The notes below the pieces were generated by a model that was given only the letters and a program-made list of their open reading frames with translations, did no database searches and was not told where the DNA came from. A DNA stretch of 64,000 bases, taken from positions 417,374 to 481,373 of the forward strand of contig NZ_QLNV01000001.1 in the NCBI RefSeq assembly GCF_003285545.1, written 5' to 3'. A program made the translations under genes and the position numbers. Origin of the DNA: Sinomicrobium soli. Its GTDB lineage: Bacteria; Bacteroidota; Bacteroidia; Flavobacteriales; Flavobacteriaceae. This document shows positions 17,116-25,548 of the stretch, in pieces. Position 1 is the stretch's first letter. Each line of letters begins with the position of its first letter.

Positions 17116-17255
17116 TGCGTTCTGATTCGTCTGCTATACCTGTGATACAACACCGATGGGAAGCACTACTAAAAGGGGAAATGTTAAATTTTATAATTCA
17201 CTCATAATTAATACTATAAAATGTTTTTTATATGTAAAAAAACAACTCCCCCCCT

Positions 17256-17396
17256 GTCATTCAGAGCGGAGCGCAGCGAAGGCGAAGAATCTCAACCCCA
17301 GATCAAAGGAAAGTCAACAGCATAACGCAAGACCGGAGATTTAACTGCGTTGAGCCCTTCGGGGTTCTCCTTTCGTCGGAATGACAACAATGTCAT
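17256..17396. repeat. TGTCATTC...GAATGACA repeat between fecR and sigma genes
   Basis: A complete member of the family (TGTCATTCAGAGCGGAG...CGTCGGAATGACAAC). Together with the next entry it occupies most of the FecR-sigma gap; I see no gene in 17116-17757. Confidence 0.8.
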
Positions 17397-17632
17397 TCAG
17401 AGAACTAACATTTGAACAACCGCATCAATGGAGATGACGCTTTAGTCTTCATTTATCAAATGTGATACACCTATACATAACTCCTCCCTTCAGACGAAGG
17501 GAGGTGGCTCATCTTCGATGAGACGGAGGGTTTTGAAAGCCCGGATCATAAGGATAATACCAAACGTTTGGGTATATACACCAAAGTTCAGGCCTGTCAA
17601 AACTCCCCGGCCAGCGGAGCTGCCCACCCCTC
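17382..17632. repeat. ~250-bp dispersed repeat, copy A
   Basis: Nearly identical to 63661-63914 in the same orientation. It contains the hairpin CTCCCTTCaGACGAAGGGAG and the 12-bp palindrome CCAAACGTTTGG (17560-17571). No reading frame is shared by the copies in a way that suggests a protein. Confidence 0.88.
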
Positions 17633-17721
17633 TTCATCTGAAGAGGGGAGTCTTTGAGATGGAGTAACTTAGGATAGATACGTCATGGGTAGCGGAGCGC
17701 AGCGAAAGCGAAGAACGGTCC

Positions 17722-17744
17722 GGTACTCGTTACAAACGAGCACC
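17722..17744. repeat. REP-like palindrome after the sigma gene
   Basis: A 23-bp copy (GGTACTCG...CGAGCACC) lying 13 bp beyond the stop codon of the ECF sigma gene. Confidence 0.8.
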
Positions 17745-17757
17745 AGCGCACCAGTAT

Positions 17758-18330
17758 TCAGAAAGCTTCAAAGAAGAGCAATAATACCAGGATATCGGAA
17801 TGTAAATGGAGAAAGGAACGGATCTTTTTCAATGCGATGTTCATCTGGAATTTTACGGTATTGACGGAGATCCCGAGTTCTTCACTGATCTGCCGGTACG
17901 ATTTTCCGTCTTCCCTCGACATATTGAAGATCAGCCGGCATTTGGGAGGTAACCGGGCTATGGCCTGCCGGCCCATATGCATATATTCCTCATCTATGAG
18001 ATCGTAATCGGTAGCCTTCTCCGTTTTCTGACTGACGTAAAAGATATCGGCTATACGCAAGCGGTCGGAGGCTGCCTTTTTCAGGAAATTAAAGCAGAAA
18101 TGCCTGGCGATGGTAAACAAAAAAGCCCGGAAAGATTTGTCCGGGACGATCTCGCTTCGCTTGAGCCAGACCTTGAGGAAGACCTCCTGGGTGATCTCCT
18201 CTGCCTGTTCTTCTGTCTTTACGATACTCCTCGAATAGAGGAATATATCTGCATAATACACCTCAAAAAGCCATCGAAAAGCTTTTTCATCCCCTTTGCG
18301 AAGTCTGTGGATGGCGGTATTTTCATTCAT
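17758..18330 (-). CDS. ECF RNA polymerase sigma-70 factor
   Basis: A 190-residue ECF sigma factor. Region 2 spans about residues 10-85 (F-L-Y-S-R-S-I-V-K-T-E-E-Q-A-E-E-I-T-Q-E-V-F-L-K-V-W). Region 4 at about 125-180 contains LPPKCRLIF and the helix-turn-helix GKSYRQISEELGISVNTVKF. With FecR and the STN-domain SusC it forms the cell-surface signalling triad that should switch on the locus when the ligand is bound. Divergent neighbours are absent; its own promoter carries a palindrome at the start site. Confidence 0.95.
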   Translation of the reverse strand: MNENTAIHRLRKGDEKAFRWLFEVYYADIFLYSRSIVKTEEQAEEITQEVFLKVWLKRSEIVPDKSFRAFLFTIARHFCFNFLKKAASDRLRIADIFYVSQKTEKATDYDLIDEEYMHMGRQAIARLPPKCRLIFNMSREDGKSYRQISEELGISVNTVKFQMNIALKKIRSFLHLHSDILVLLLFFEAF

Positions 18331-18407
18331 GGGATTATTTTCATGTAATTAGCAGGCAAACCCTTGATCTTTTAAGAATATCACAATTACACCCAGGGTA
18401 ATTTATA

Positions 18408-18433
18408 GATTTACCCGGTAAATCCCAAATTTA
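18408..18433 (-). promoter_or_regulatory. Promoter of the ECF sigma gene with start-site palindrome
   Basis: TAAATTTG (complement of 18426-18433) is a perfect TAnnTTTG -7 box. The inverted repeat GATTTACCCGGTAAATC (18408-18424; 8-bp arms, 1-bp centre) begins 1 bp beyond it, exactly where transcription should start. It could be an operator or a 5' hairpin. Confidence 0.5.
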
Positions 18434-18515
18434 GTTTAAAAAAAATACAAAAAACAGTGTGCGGAATGAAGTTAATGCAAACATAAAGTTTACTTAACTT
18501 ACTACTGCGGGGAGC

Positions 18516-18538
18516 GGTGCGTTTTGCAAACGAGCACC
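18516..18538. repeat. REP-like palindrome after the GH105 gene
   Basis: An imperfect 23-bp copy (GGTGCGTTTTGCAAACGAGCACC), 12 bp beyond the GH105 stop codon. Confidence 0.7.
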
Positions 18539-18550
18539 ACAACCGCAGCC

Positions 18551-19720
18551 CTATTGCTCCGTTGCATCCTTATTGATCATATGCTTGTATAGCTCTGCTC
18601 CAGCCAGCAGGAATGCCCCTACCCCATAGGCCTCGGTACTATCGGCATCCACCTTGCCCGGGCTGGCTCCTACGGGCTGCACATAGCCGAGTTTGCCGTC
18701 TTCTCGCACAGCGGAAACCAGGACTTTCCATGCTTTTCTGACAACGGGAAGATATGTAGACTCATCGAGCAGCCCGCGGTTGATGCCCCAGGTAAAGGCA
18801 TGGCAGAAAAAACCGGTTCCACTCATTTCCTTTACCGGATAGCTTTGAGGATCGAGCAGGGAGGTATGCCAACTCCCGTCGGGTTGTTGCAGGGAAGCCA
18901 GCCGTTTCATCATCGCTTTGAACAGTTTTTCGAACCGCACCCGGTCGGGATGGTCTGATGGCATGTTTTCCAGCACCCTTGCCAGTCCGCTGACAACCCA
19001 TCCGTTGCCCCTGGACCAGAATACTTTAGCCCCGTTCTTTTCTTTTTGACCAAAATAACTGCCATCGCGGAAATAGAGTTTTTCCTTCTCATCGTACAGA
19101 AAGTCGGTGGTTTTCCACCACAACCTGCACGCCACATTCAGATATTCGGGATTTCCTGTAGCCGTACTAAGGTATGCCAATGAAGGCGGTCCCATAAACA
19201 AGGCGTCGCACCAGGCCCATTCCCGGTACTGGATATTGTTTCCCCAGTGCAGGGGCTCGTCGTTCGGTTTGCCGATAATACTGTCTGCCTGACGCGTAAA
19301 AGATGTGATCATTTTTTTATCACCATACGTCATATAGAGCTGCGCATAGGTCTGCCCGATACAGTAATCATCGGCATAAAACCGGCGATGGCCCGTATCC
19401 CAGTTTAGTTTGTTCCCTATATCCAGTAGTGCATGCAGGTACTTTTCACCACCTTCCAGTACCCCGGTAGCATACAGCCCCGTATAACAGGCCGAATTGA
19501 CCCAATCGGCCCTGCCATACCCATATCCCTCTCTGTCCCAGGCACGAAGCTGCCAATCTGCTACCCGGTGCATGATACTGAGTATCTCCTCTGATTTAAA
19601 AGGGGGTTCCGGTGACATTGTGTTTCCGGCGGATACGCCCGGAGCAGGATACCACATAGCAAATACGAACATTAATATCCTTAATGTTAATTTCATTCTT
19701 TTCTTTTTTTTTAATTTCAT
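18551..19720 (-). CDS. GH105-type unsaturated glucuronyl/galacturonyl hydrolase
   Basis: A 389-residue enzyme with an N-terminal signal peptide (A-M-W-Y-P-A-P-G-V-S-A). The (alpha/alpha)6 barrel of GH105 is marked by YADDYCIGQTYAQLY, REWAWCDALFMGPPSLAYL (likely catalytic Asp172) and WSRGNGWVVSGLARVL. The family hydrates the 4,5-unsaturated uronic acid left at the non-reducing end by polysaccharide lyases. It is the last gene of the HTCS-controlled locus, downstream of an alginate-lyase-fold enzyme that would supply exactly that kind of end. A REP-like palindrome follows the stop. Confidence 0.92.
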   Translation of the reverse strand: MKLKKKKRMKLTLRILMFVFAMWYPAPGVSAGNTMSPEPPFKSEEILSIMHRVADWQLRAWDREGYGYGRADWVNSACYTGLYATGVLEGGEKYLHALLDIGNKLNWDTGHRRFYADDYCIGQTYAQLYMTYGDKKMITSFTRQADSIIGKPNDEPLHWGNNIQYREWAWCDALFMGPPSLAYLSTATGNPEYLNVACRLWWKTTDFLYDEKEKLYFRDGSYFGQKEKNGAKVFWSRGNGWVVSGLARVLENMPSDHPDRVRFEKLFKAMMKRLASLQQPDGSWHTSLLDPQSYPVKEMSGTGFFCHAFTWGINRGLLDESTYLPVVRKAWKVLVSAVREDGKLGYVQPVGASPGKVDADSTEAYGVGAFLLAGAELYKHMINKDATEQ

Positions 19721-19777
19721 TTATCAACACATCAAAACCACCCGGAAACTGTTAGGGTTTAAGTTTTAGAAACCGGA

Positions 19778-20890
19778 TTATTCATATCCTTTCAGACTCA
19801 CGGGCATAAGCGTAGGAAATACCCAGGCGTAATCGTGTTCGGCATATATCAGCGGACGATGGGATGTGGTATACCCGGAATATGCCGGGTTATTATACAC
19901 CCCACTCATGGCCTCCAGCAGGTTGGCCGGCCAGAAGCCGTACCTGGATTGCAGGCTTCCTGTTACGGGATCTTTAAAATATTTCCACTGGCCGGGGTTC
20001 TGGTTGTAATACAGCAGATAATCGAGAGCCTTTTTTACGGAAGCACCGTCTTTTTCGAGATAAAACTGATTCTCACCGGTATGATTATAGATCACCCACA
20101 TCGATGCTGTTAGTGGCGCCAGGGAAAAGTAGGTGTACCATATACCGTTTTTCTCCCGTTTCACCTCTTCTGTCATATGCCCGTCCGGGGCTATTTTATC
20201 AAAAAGATCGCTTTTGATAAGACGTACGTTTTCCGCAAAGTCTGCCCGATCCCCGAGATAGACATTGGCCAGCAGCGAGGCAAAACGGGACCAGTCTCCG
20301 GAATTGTTGTTCCTGAACCGGATACTGTTTGCCGCATCGCGAAAAACCTCCCTGGTCCATACGGCAAACTGCTGTCGGGCTTCGGGTTTCCAGTTCTTAT
20401 AATCTTTCAGGAGGTTGGCGGCAAACAGCAGGGCTGTACCGGAATAGGACATGACCAGGGAGCCGTCCATCTCAGAATATGTTTTGTTTACAGACGCCCA
20501 GGCATTCAGGAAGTACAGGGCCTTGTCGGCATATTTACGCTTCCCCGTAAACTTCCAGACCAGGGCACAGCTATAGGCCGAAATGGCGTCAACCTGTAAC
20601 CCCAGTGACAGCCTGCGATGATTTTCCTTATCCTGGTAAAAGCCCGGGACTGAAAAATCTTCTATCGCATGGTGGGAAATCCCGAAAGCTGCATCTGCCT
20701 TTTGCTTTAACTGACCGAATGCTGTGGTATAGGGTTCGTTCTTCTCCCTGAGCTGTCGCTTTACATAATCGATCTGATCTTCAGGGTGCATGGCGGAGCC
20801 CCCCGGGGGAAGATCGTTCCCGGTACCGGGCCCAACAGCCGTAACGGCTGTGATAAAAACACTTATAAAACTAAAAATCAATCTGTTCAT
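19778..20890 (-). CDS. Alginate-lyase-fold polysaccharide lyase (PL38-like)
   Basis: A 370-residue secreted protein, signal peptide to about residue 20. The helical barrel pattern fits the alginate_lyase family (PF05426), with I-R-F-R-N-N-N-S-G-D-W-S-R-F-A-S around the catalytic Asn/His region, and S-M-W-V-I-Y-N-H-T-G. Relatives include PL5 alginate lyases and PL38 glucuronan lyases; the locus context with GH105 but no other lyase suggests a simple uronate-containing polymer. I cannot tell which. Spacing to the DUF4832 gene (31 bp) and GH105 (57 bp) supports one operon. Confidence 0.8.
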   Translation of the reverse strand: MNRLIFSFISVFITAVTAVGPGTGNDLPPGGSAMHPEDQIDYVKRQLREKNEPYTTAFGQLKQKADAAFGISHHAIEDFSVPGFYQDKENHRRLSLGLQVDAISAYSCALVWKFTGKRKYADKALYFLNAWASVNKTYSEMDGSLVMSYSGTALLFAANLLKDYKNWKPEARQQFAVWTREVFRDAANSIRFRNNNSGDWSRFASLLANVYLGDRADFAENVRLIKSDLFDKIAPDGHMTEEVKREKNGIWYTYFSLAPLTASMWVIYNHTGENQFYLEKDGASVKKALDYLLYYNQNPGQWKYFKDPVTGSLQSRYGFWPANLLEAMSGVYNNPAYSGYTTSHRPLIYAEHDYAWVFPTLMPVSLKGYE

Positions 20891-20921
20891 ACTGTGATTA
20901 TTTTATCATTTCTCAAATGCA

Positions 20922-22478
20922 TTATTCTACCTGGAGGTCCATGAGTTTTACCCAGCCCTTTGCGGTGATCTCTTCATTGACCGCCAGGTTAATGGCCGGA
21001 TGGTTATCTTCGGAAGTATCGACAATAGCTACGGCCCAGGTATACTTTCCTGCATCCAGGTCTACATCTACCTCAAAATCGTATGATGAAGGGGTGTCTT
21101 TAAGCCATTCTGAAGGTTCGCTCTTCTCATCTACAAAGACTTTCACTACCTGATCGTCGGCATCCAGGAGGGCAAAGGCTACCTTGTACTTATAATTCCA
21201 CTGCGGGATATTATTGGGGAAATATCCCCACCCGGTATTCCTCCAGCGATGGGTGATTACCGTTCGGTCTCCGGCGCTGATTTTTTCCGGAAGGTATACC
21301 CGGTCTGGATACAGGCGATACCCGCCTTCGGAAATAAAACGCTGCACAAGGGAGAAACTGTTCTCGAACCACGACCGTACTTCGCCTACGCGAAAATCCA
21401 TCATATTCACACCGGCCTCTGCAGAAGCCTCAAACTCTCCCTGTCGCACATCTTCCGGGTGTCCTTCGCGGTATTTACCGCTGGAATCGGTCCAATAGCG
21501 GTGTGTCCCGGTAGTGATCCACCCGCCTTCCATAATGATCGGACATTTGTGTTTCCATGACCGGGCAAACTGTTTTTCCCAGTCGCCGTAATAATCGGTC
21601 ATACCAAAAGCATCCTGCCTGATGATGTACCCCTTGTTTATGGCATCGGTCAATAATTTATCACTGTTCTCATTGGGCGAGCCCCAGCTCTCCGGATGCC
21701 CCACCAGGCGGTGGTAGTTGATCACCAGGGGGACTTCGCTAAAGCAGCGGACATACAGATCGGTCACCCACTCAAAGACTTCACTTTTCAGGCGTTCGGT
21801 ACTCTCAGCCGTAGCCGTAGCGGGGTCTTCATAAATAACATTATGCGCCTCTCCCCATTTTCCCAGTCCGTAGGCATCGATAAATGCAGTATGTGCAGGA
21901 TCGTTGAAGGCTTCTCCGAAGGCCTCTATGAACCTGGTGTAATATTGCTGGAAAACAGGGTCCTGCGGATAGGGAGTTCTGCGGTCGGGAAACCTGCTGT
22001 CTTCGAGGTAATACTCCGCCCCGGCATCGAACACGAACTGTGGGGTATTCATGCCCTGGTCGCGTCCGTCTACCACGATACGGAATGCTATAGGCAGCCC
22101 TCTTTCTTCGGCTCCGCGAATCAGTTTTCCGATACCGGAATCCGGGTTTTCCCAGGCATAAACGCCATCGGCAGGATTCAGCGAAGCCCAGCTGGTTCGT
22201 ATATAACAGGCCGAGGCATAGTCGGAGGCCTTGACGCTCATACCGAGGTCTGACACGTAATATTCCGTATCCCAGTACGAAGGGTCTGCATCACGCGCCG
22301 CATACATCACCCACCCGTTCAGAGGGTTATGCAGTACAGAACTTCGGTTGTAACGGGGTTTTACCAGGGTGTTGTTCCCCTGGTACGTTTCCGGATCGCT
22401 CTCATCGTCTTTGGACGAACAGGACGAACAGGCCAGCAACTGAACGCTCGCTATTAGGACAAACAGGTATTTTATCAT
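20922..22478 (-). CDS. DUF4832-type TIM-barrel surface lipoprotein
   Basis: A 518-residue lipoprotein (lipobox near V-Q-L-L-A-C-S-S-C). Residues 40-390 resemble a GH-A-like TIM barrel (L-H-N-P-L-N-G-W-V-M-Y, then D-A-Y-G-L-G-K-W-G-E-A-H-N and P-I-I-M-E-G-G-W). The C-terminal part (about 400-515) matches DUF4832, a beta-sandwich (I-T-H-R-W-R-N-T-G). The Glu in K-W-G-E and the Glu in I-M-E-G-G are placed as acid/base and nucleophile would be, so it may be an uncharacterised glycoside hydrolase. Two in-frame ATGs lie upstream (22508 and 22532); I chose 22478 for the lipoprotein leader. Confidence 0.72.
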   Translation of the reverse strand: MIKYLFVLIASVQLLACSSCSSKDDESDPETYQGNNTLVKPRYNRSSVLHNPLNGWVMYAARDADPSYWDTEYYVSDLGMSVKASDYASACYIRTSWASLNPADGVYAWENPDSGIGKLIRGAEERGLPIAFRIVVDGRDQGMNTPQFVFDAGAEYYLEDSRFPDRRTPYPQDPVFQQYYTRFIEAFGEAFNDPAHTAFIDAYGLGKWGEAHNVIYEDPATATAESTERLKSEVFEWVTDLYVRCFSEVPLVINYHRLVGHPESWGSPNENSDKLLTDAINKGYIIRQDAFGMTDYYGDWEKQFARSWKHKCPIIMEGGWITTGTHRYWTDSSGKYREGHPEDVRQGEFEASAEAGVNMMDFRVGEVRSWFENSFSLVQRFISEGGYRLYPDRVYLPEKISAGDRTVITHRWRNTGWGYFPNNIPQWNYKYKVAFALLDADDQVVKVFVDEKSEPSEWLKDTPSSYDFEVDVDLDAGKYTWAVAIVDTSEDNHPAINLAVNEEITAKGWVKLMDLQVE

Positions 22479-22549
22479 TTTTTCAGTTTTGATATTTATT
22501 GATTTCATATTTACGATAAGAGGTATATACATGCCTCATGAAGGTCTAA

Positions 22550-23776
22550 CTATCTTTTCTGTGCCAGTATGGTATTATGCCTCAGATCGAGGATTACGAT
22601 ATTGGCCCCGGCAGGAATGGTATAATAGGAGTTTCGCTGGCCTCGTGAGGAACTGCCATACAGGTCGGACACTTTATCGAGGGGAAGCACCTGTTCCAGA
22701 CCTGTATCATCAGACTCGGGCGGACAACTGAACGCGTAGGCGAGGTTTTTGTTATTATCGGTTCCTCCGTACACTATGAATTTTGCTTTTCCGGTTTGTC
22801 CCCCGGTATACACCAGCACCTGGGGATCTGCCACACTTACGGTTGCATTACATTTTATGGGGGCACCCCAGCTGTTAATAGCCCCGTGCATCCAGAGGTC
22901 GGTGATCTCGGTGGTTTCTGTTTCACCTGCATCGTTTTTCCAGTCTACATTCAGGGGTTGCAAGGCCTTTTCAGGAGAATAAATAGTCGCTTTCGCCGTT
23001 TGCATATTAACCACAATGCGGTATTCTCCGGGGGTTTCTATGTTCCAGGATACGGGCGTATCCCGCATGGTGACATCTACGGCTTCTCCATCTTTCAGGG
23101 TTCCGTTACCGTCTGCGGGGCAGATGTAATTCGTTTCTCCTTCGAATTCCACGGGGATCTGCAGTTCTCCGGACTGAAGATCTGCGAGATATGCGAATTG
23201 ATTGAGATTTTCCAGGGTGCGGCTCATTTCCTGCCTGCCGGTATTACTCAACACACTACCGTCCAGGAATACCTTATCGGCGTCAAAAACCACGGTTTTT
23301 ACTGGTTGTACATTTACGGATACCGTGCGTACTTCAGGGGCCTGGAATGCACTTCCTCCTTCCCATTCGGCTATTACCCGGAACTCAAGGGTGAACAGCT
23401 CATTGGGGGGAAGCTCCCATTTTTCATTGGCCCAGTTCTGCAACTGCTCCGAGGTAAAACTCCTGCTGTACACTCCTTCGTCTTCATAATTGAGGATCGT
23501 GGTTGATGTGCCAAAATTATTTCCAACCACGTCCAGCTTAGTGGTGTAAGTAAGCATGTAATCGTCGCCGGGTACCACCCTGGCATCGGTCCACTGCAAT
23601 GTCAGTATATCCTCTTTGAGGCGGTCTCCGTCTAATGCGATATCGGTAGCGGAAGCCGACAGCTCCAGCTGTTCTTCTGTCTTTTCTATGTCGTTAATAC
23701 TCTGATCGCAGGAGACAGCAGCAAGGGAAAGCCCCCACAGGAGCAATATTCTGTATAGAAATTGTATTTTTTTCAT
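22550..23776 (-). CDS. SusE-like outer-membrane glycan-binding lipoprotein
   Basis: A 408-residue lipoprotein (lipobox L-A-A-V-S-C). The N-terminal third follows the SusE pattern (about 35-135: I-L-T-L-Q-W-T-D-A-R-V-V-P-G-D-D-Y-M-L-T-Y). Two later beta-sandwich repeats carry V-F-L-D-G-S-V-L and L-W-M-H-G-A-I-N-S-W-G, the latter like the CBM-type modules of SusE/SusF. It lies between SusD and the DUF4832 gene and presumably helps capture the polysaccharide on the cell surface. Confidence 0.82.
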   Translation of the reverse strand: MKKIQFLYRILLLWGLSLAAVSCDQSINDIEKTEEQLELSASATDIALDGDRLKEDILTLQWTDARVVPGDDYMLTYTTKLDVVGNNFGTSTTILNYEDEGVYSRSFTSEQLQNWANEKWELPPNELFTLEFRVIAEWEGGSAFQAPEVRTVSVNVQPVKTVVFDADKVFLDGSVLSNTGRQEMSRTLENLNQFAYLADLQSGELQIPVEFEGETNYICPADGNGTLKDGEAVDVTMRDTPVSWNIETPGEYRIVVNMQTAKATIYSPEKALQPLNVDWKNDAGETETTEITDLWMHGAINSWGAPIKCNATVSVADPQVLVYTGGQTGKAKFIVYGGTDNNKNLAYAFSCPPESDDTGLEQVLPLDKVSDLYGSSSRGQRNSYYTIPAGANIVILDLRHNTILAQKR

Positions 23777-23885
23777 CGGTATCAGGTTTTATTGGGCATG
23801 GAAGGACTTTAGCCATGCCCTGGTGTTTTTGCGTCCTTCCGGGCTTATGTTTTTCAACGTGCCGGTTAAATCAAAAAGAGGGGCA

Positions 23886-25535
23886 TCAATTCTCGTAACC
23901 GGGGTTCTGGGGAAATTCCATATCACGGTTGGAATTGATGATCTCCTGAGGAACCGGCCACAGGTTGTGGTAATTCCTGATCTTGTCTTTCAAAGCCTCG
24001 TTATGCGCCTTTACCCGGTCAACCAGTTTATGGGTACGCACCAGTGTAAAACGGCGGCTTTCTTCGCCTACCAGTTCCCTGATCCGTTCATCGAGCAGGA
24101 AATCCATCGTCATTTCACCTTCACTGACCAGCGGTGCACCGGCCCGAAGGCGTACTTCGTTCACCGCTTCGGCCGCTTTCGCGGGATTGTTCTGCCCGAG
24201 ATAGGCCTCGGCAAGCAGGAGGTAGGTCTCTGCCAGGCGGAATTTCATCCGGTCTTTATAACTCCCGGTAAGGCTCAGGTTTTCTTCCCTACCGTAAAAG
24301 AATTTGGTCAGGGCCGGAAACAATGTATTGGTGGTATGCCAGGTCTCGTCGGTAATGCCGGCCCTTTTACCGTAAAGGGCGGTTTCACCGGGATTGTTGT
24401 AATACCAGTTGCGCTTGATGTTGTAATTGGAGTTCCTGATATCGGTATCATCAAAAATCCCTGCCTCGTCGCCCGTGGCATTGGTGCCCTGAGTACCCAC
24501 CCACCACTGCATGGGAACGATCTGTGCCAGTCCGCGGCCACCGAGCGTATCGGCCAGGATAAAACCGGTAATATTCATATACTTGGGGTTCCAGGCTCTC
24601 CGGGTCCAGTCGTCAGAATTGGTACCTCCCCCGATATTGTTGAATTCAAACTGCAGTACCCATATACTTTCCTTATTGCCACTGCTCCTGTTCTGGTTGT
24701 TTTCCAGGAAGAGATCACTGAACACATCTCCGGGTTCGTCTTCCGCTACTCCGAACCGTGTTTTCATCAGCTCGAAATACCCGCTGTTGATCACTTCGAG
24801 GGCGGCCTCTTCTGCGAGGGTATACGATCCCTGCATGAGGTACATTTCGCTGAGCAGGTGATATGCCGCCCATTTGGTAAGCTTTCCGGGCTTGACGCTA
24901 TCGGGGTTTTCCGGCAGGTACCCGGCAGCGAATTCCAGATCGTCTATGATATGTTCCAGTACTTCTTCTTTGGGAGTACGGGTAAAGTTGAGCTGAAAAT
25001 CGTACTGTATCGTCTCTACATAAGGTACATCTCCGTAGAGATAAATAAGCGTCCTGTAGGCATAGGCCCGGAAAAAACGGGCCTGGGCCTGGAAGAGCTC
25101 CTTGTCTGAAGGCTGGTCCCAGTTGGTATTCTTCTCTGAAAAAAGCAGGATCTCATTGGAGGAGGACACCAGGCTGTATGCCCATCTCCAGTAAGTGCCC
25201 ACGAACTGCTCTTCGGAGGTCATGGTAAGATTGCCGAAGGCGGTGAGGGAGGCATCTCCGTACCCGAGGTCGGCAATATCGGTGCCTACCTGTAATGCTT
25301 CATAGGGACAGGCTCCATTGTGAATAAATCCTCCTCCTTCACCCCAGGTATTGTATTCTGAACGGGTAAGCGCATATAAACCCGTGATACCTACTTCAAA
25401 ACCGTAGGTACTGGTGAAGGTATTGTTCGGTGACAGTTCTGACTTGAAATCTTCTTCGAGAAAATCGCTGCATGCGGTGGTGCTGATTGCGGTCGCCACC
25501 ATAAGCCATGTTTTCAGGTATCTCTTTATTTTCAT
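23886..25535 (-). CDS. SusD/RagB family lipoprotein
   Basis: A 549-residue outer-membrane lipoprotein (lipobox S-T-T-A-C, then S-D-F-L-E-E-D-F). SusD hallmarks are Q-A-R-F-F-R-A-Y-A-Y-R-T-L-I-Y-L-Y-G-D-V-P-Y, L-A-E-T-Y-L-L-L-A-E-A-Y-L-G-Q and the final P-V-P-Q-E-I-I-N-S-N-R-D-M-E-F-P-Q-N-P-G-Y. It is encoded 13 bp after the SusC gene and forms the lid over that channel in the uronide locus. Confidence 0.95.
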   Translation of the reverse strand: MKIKRYLKTWLMVATAISTTACSDFLEEDFKSELSPNNTFTSTYGFEVGITGLYALTRSEYNTWGEGGGFIHNGACPYEALQVGTDIADLGYGDASLTAFGNLTMTSEEQFVGTYWRWAYSLVSSSNEILLFSEKNTNWDQPSDKELFQAQARFFRAYAYRTLIYLYGDVPYVETIQYDFQLNFTRTPKEEVLEHIIDDLEFAAGYLPENPDSVKPGKLTKWAAYHLLSEMYLMQGSYTLAEEAALEVINSGYFELMKTRFGVAEDEPGDVFSDLFLENNQNRSSGNKESIWVLQFEFNNIGGGTNSDDWTRRAWNPKYMNITGFILADTLGGRGLAQIVPMQWWVGTQGTNATGDEAGIFDDTDIRNSNYNIKRNWYYNNPGETALYGKRAGITDETWHTTNTLFPALTKFFYGREENLSLTGSYKDRMKFRLAETYLLLAEAYLGQNNPAKAAEAVNEVRLRAGAPLVSEGEMTMDFLLDERIRELVGEESRRFTLVRTHKLVDRVKAHNEALKDKIRNYHNLWPVPQEIINSNRDMEFPQNPGYEN

Positions 25536-25548
25536 ATCGCGTTTTGGT

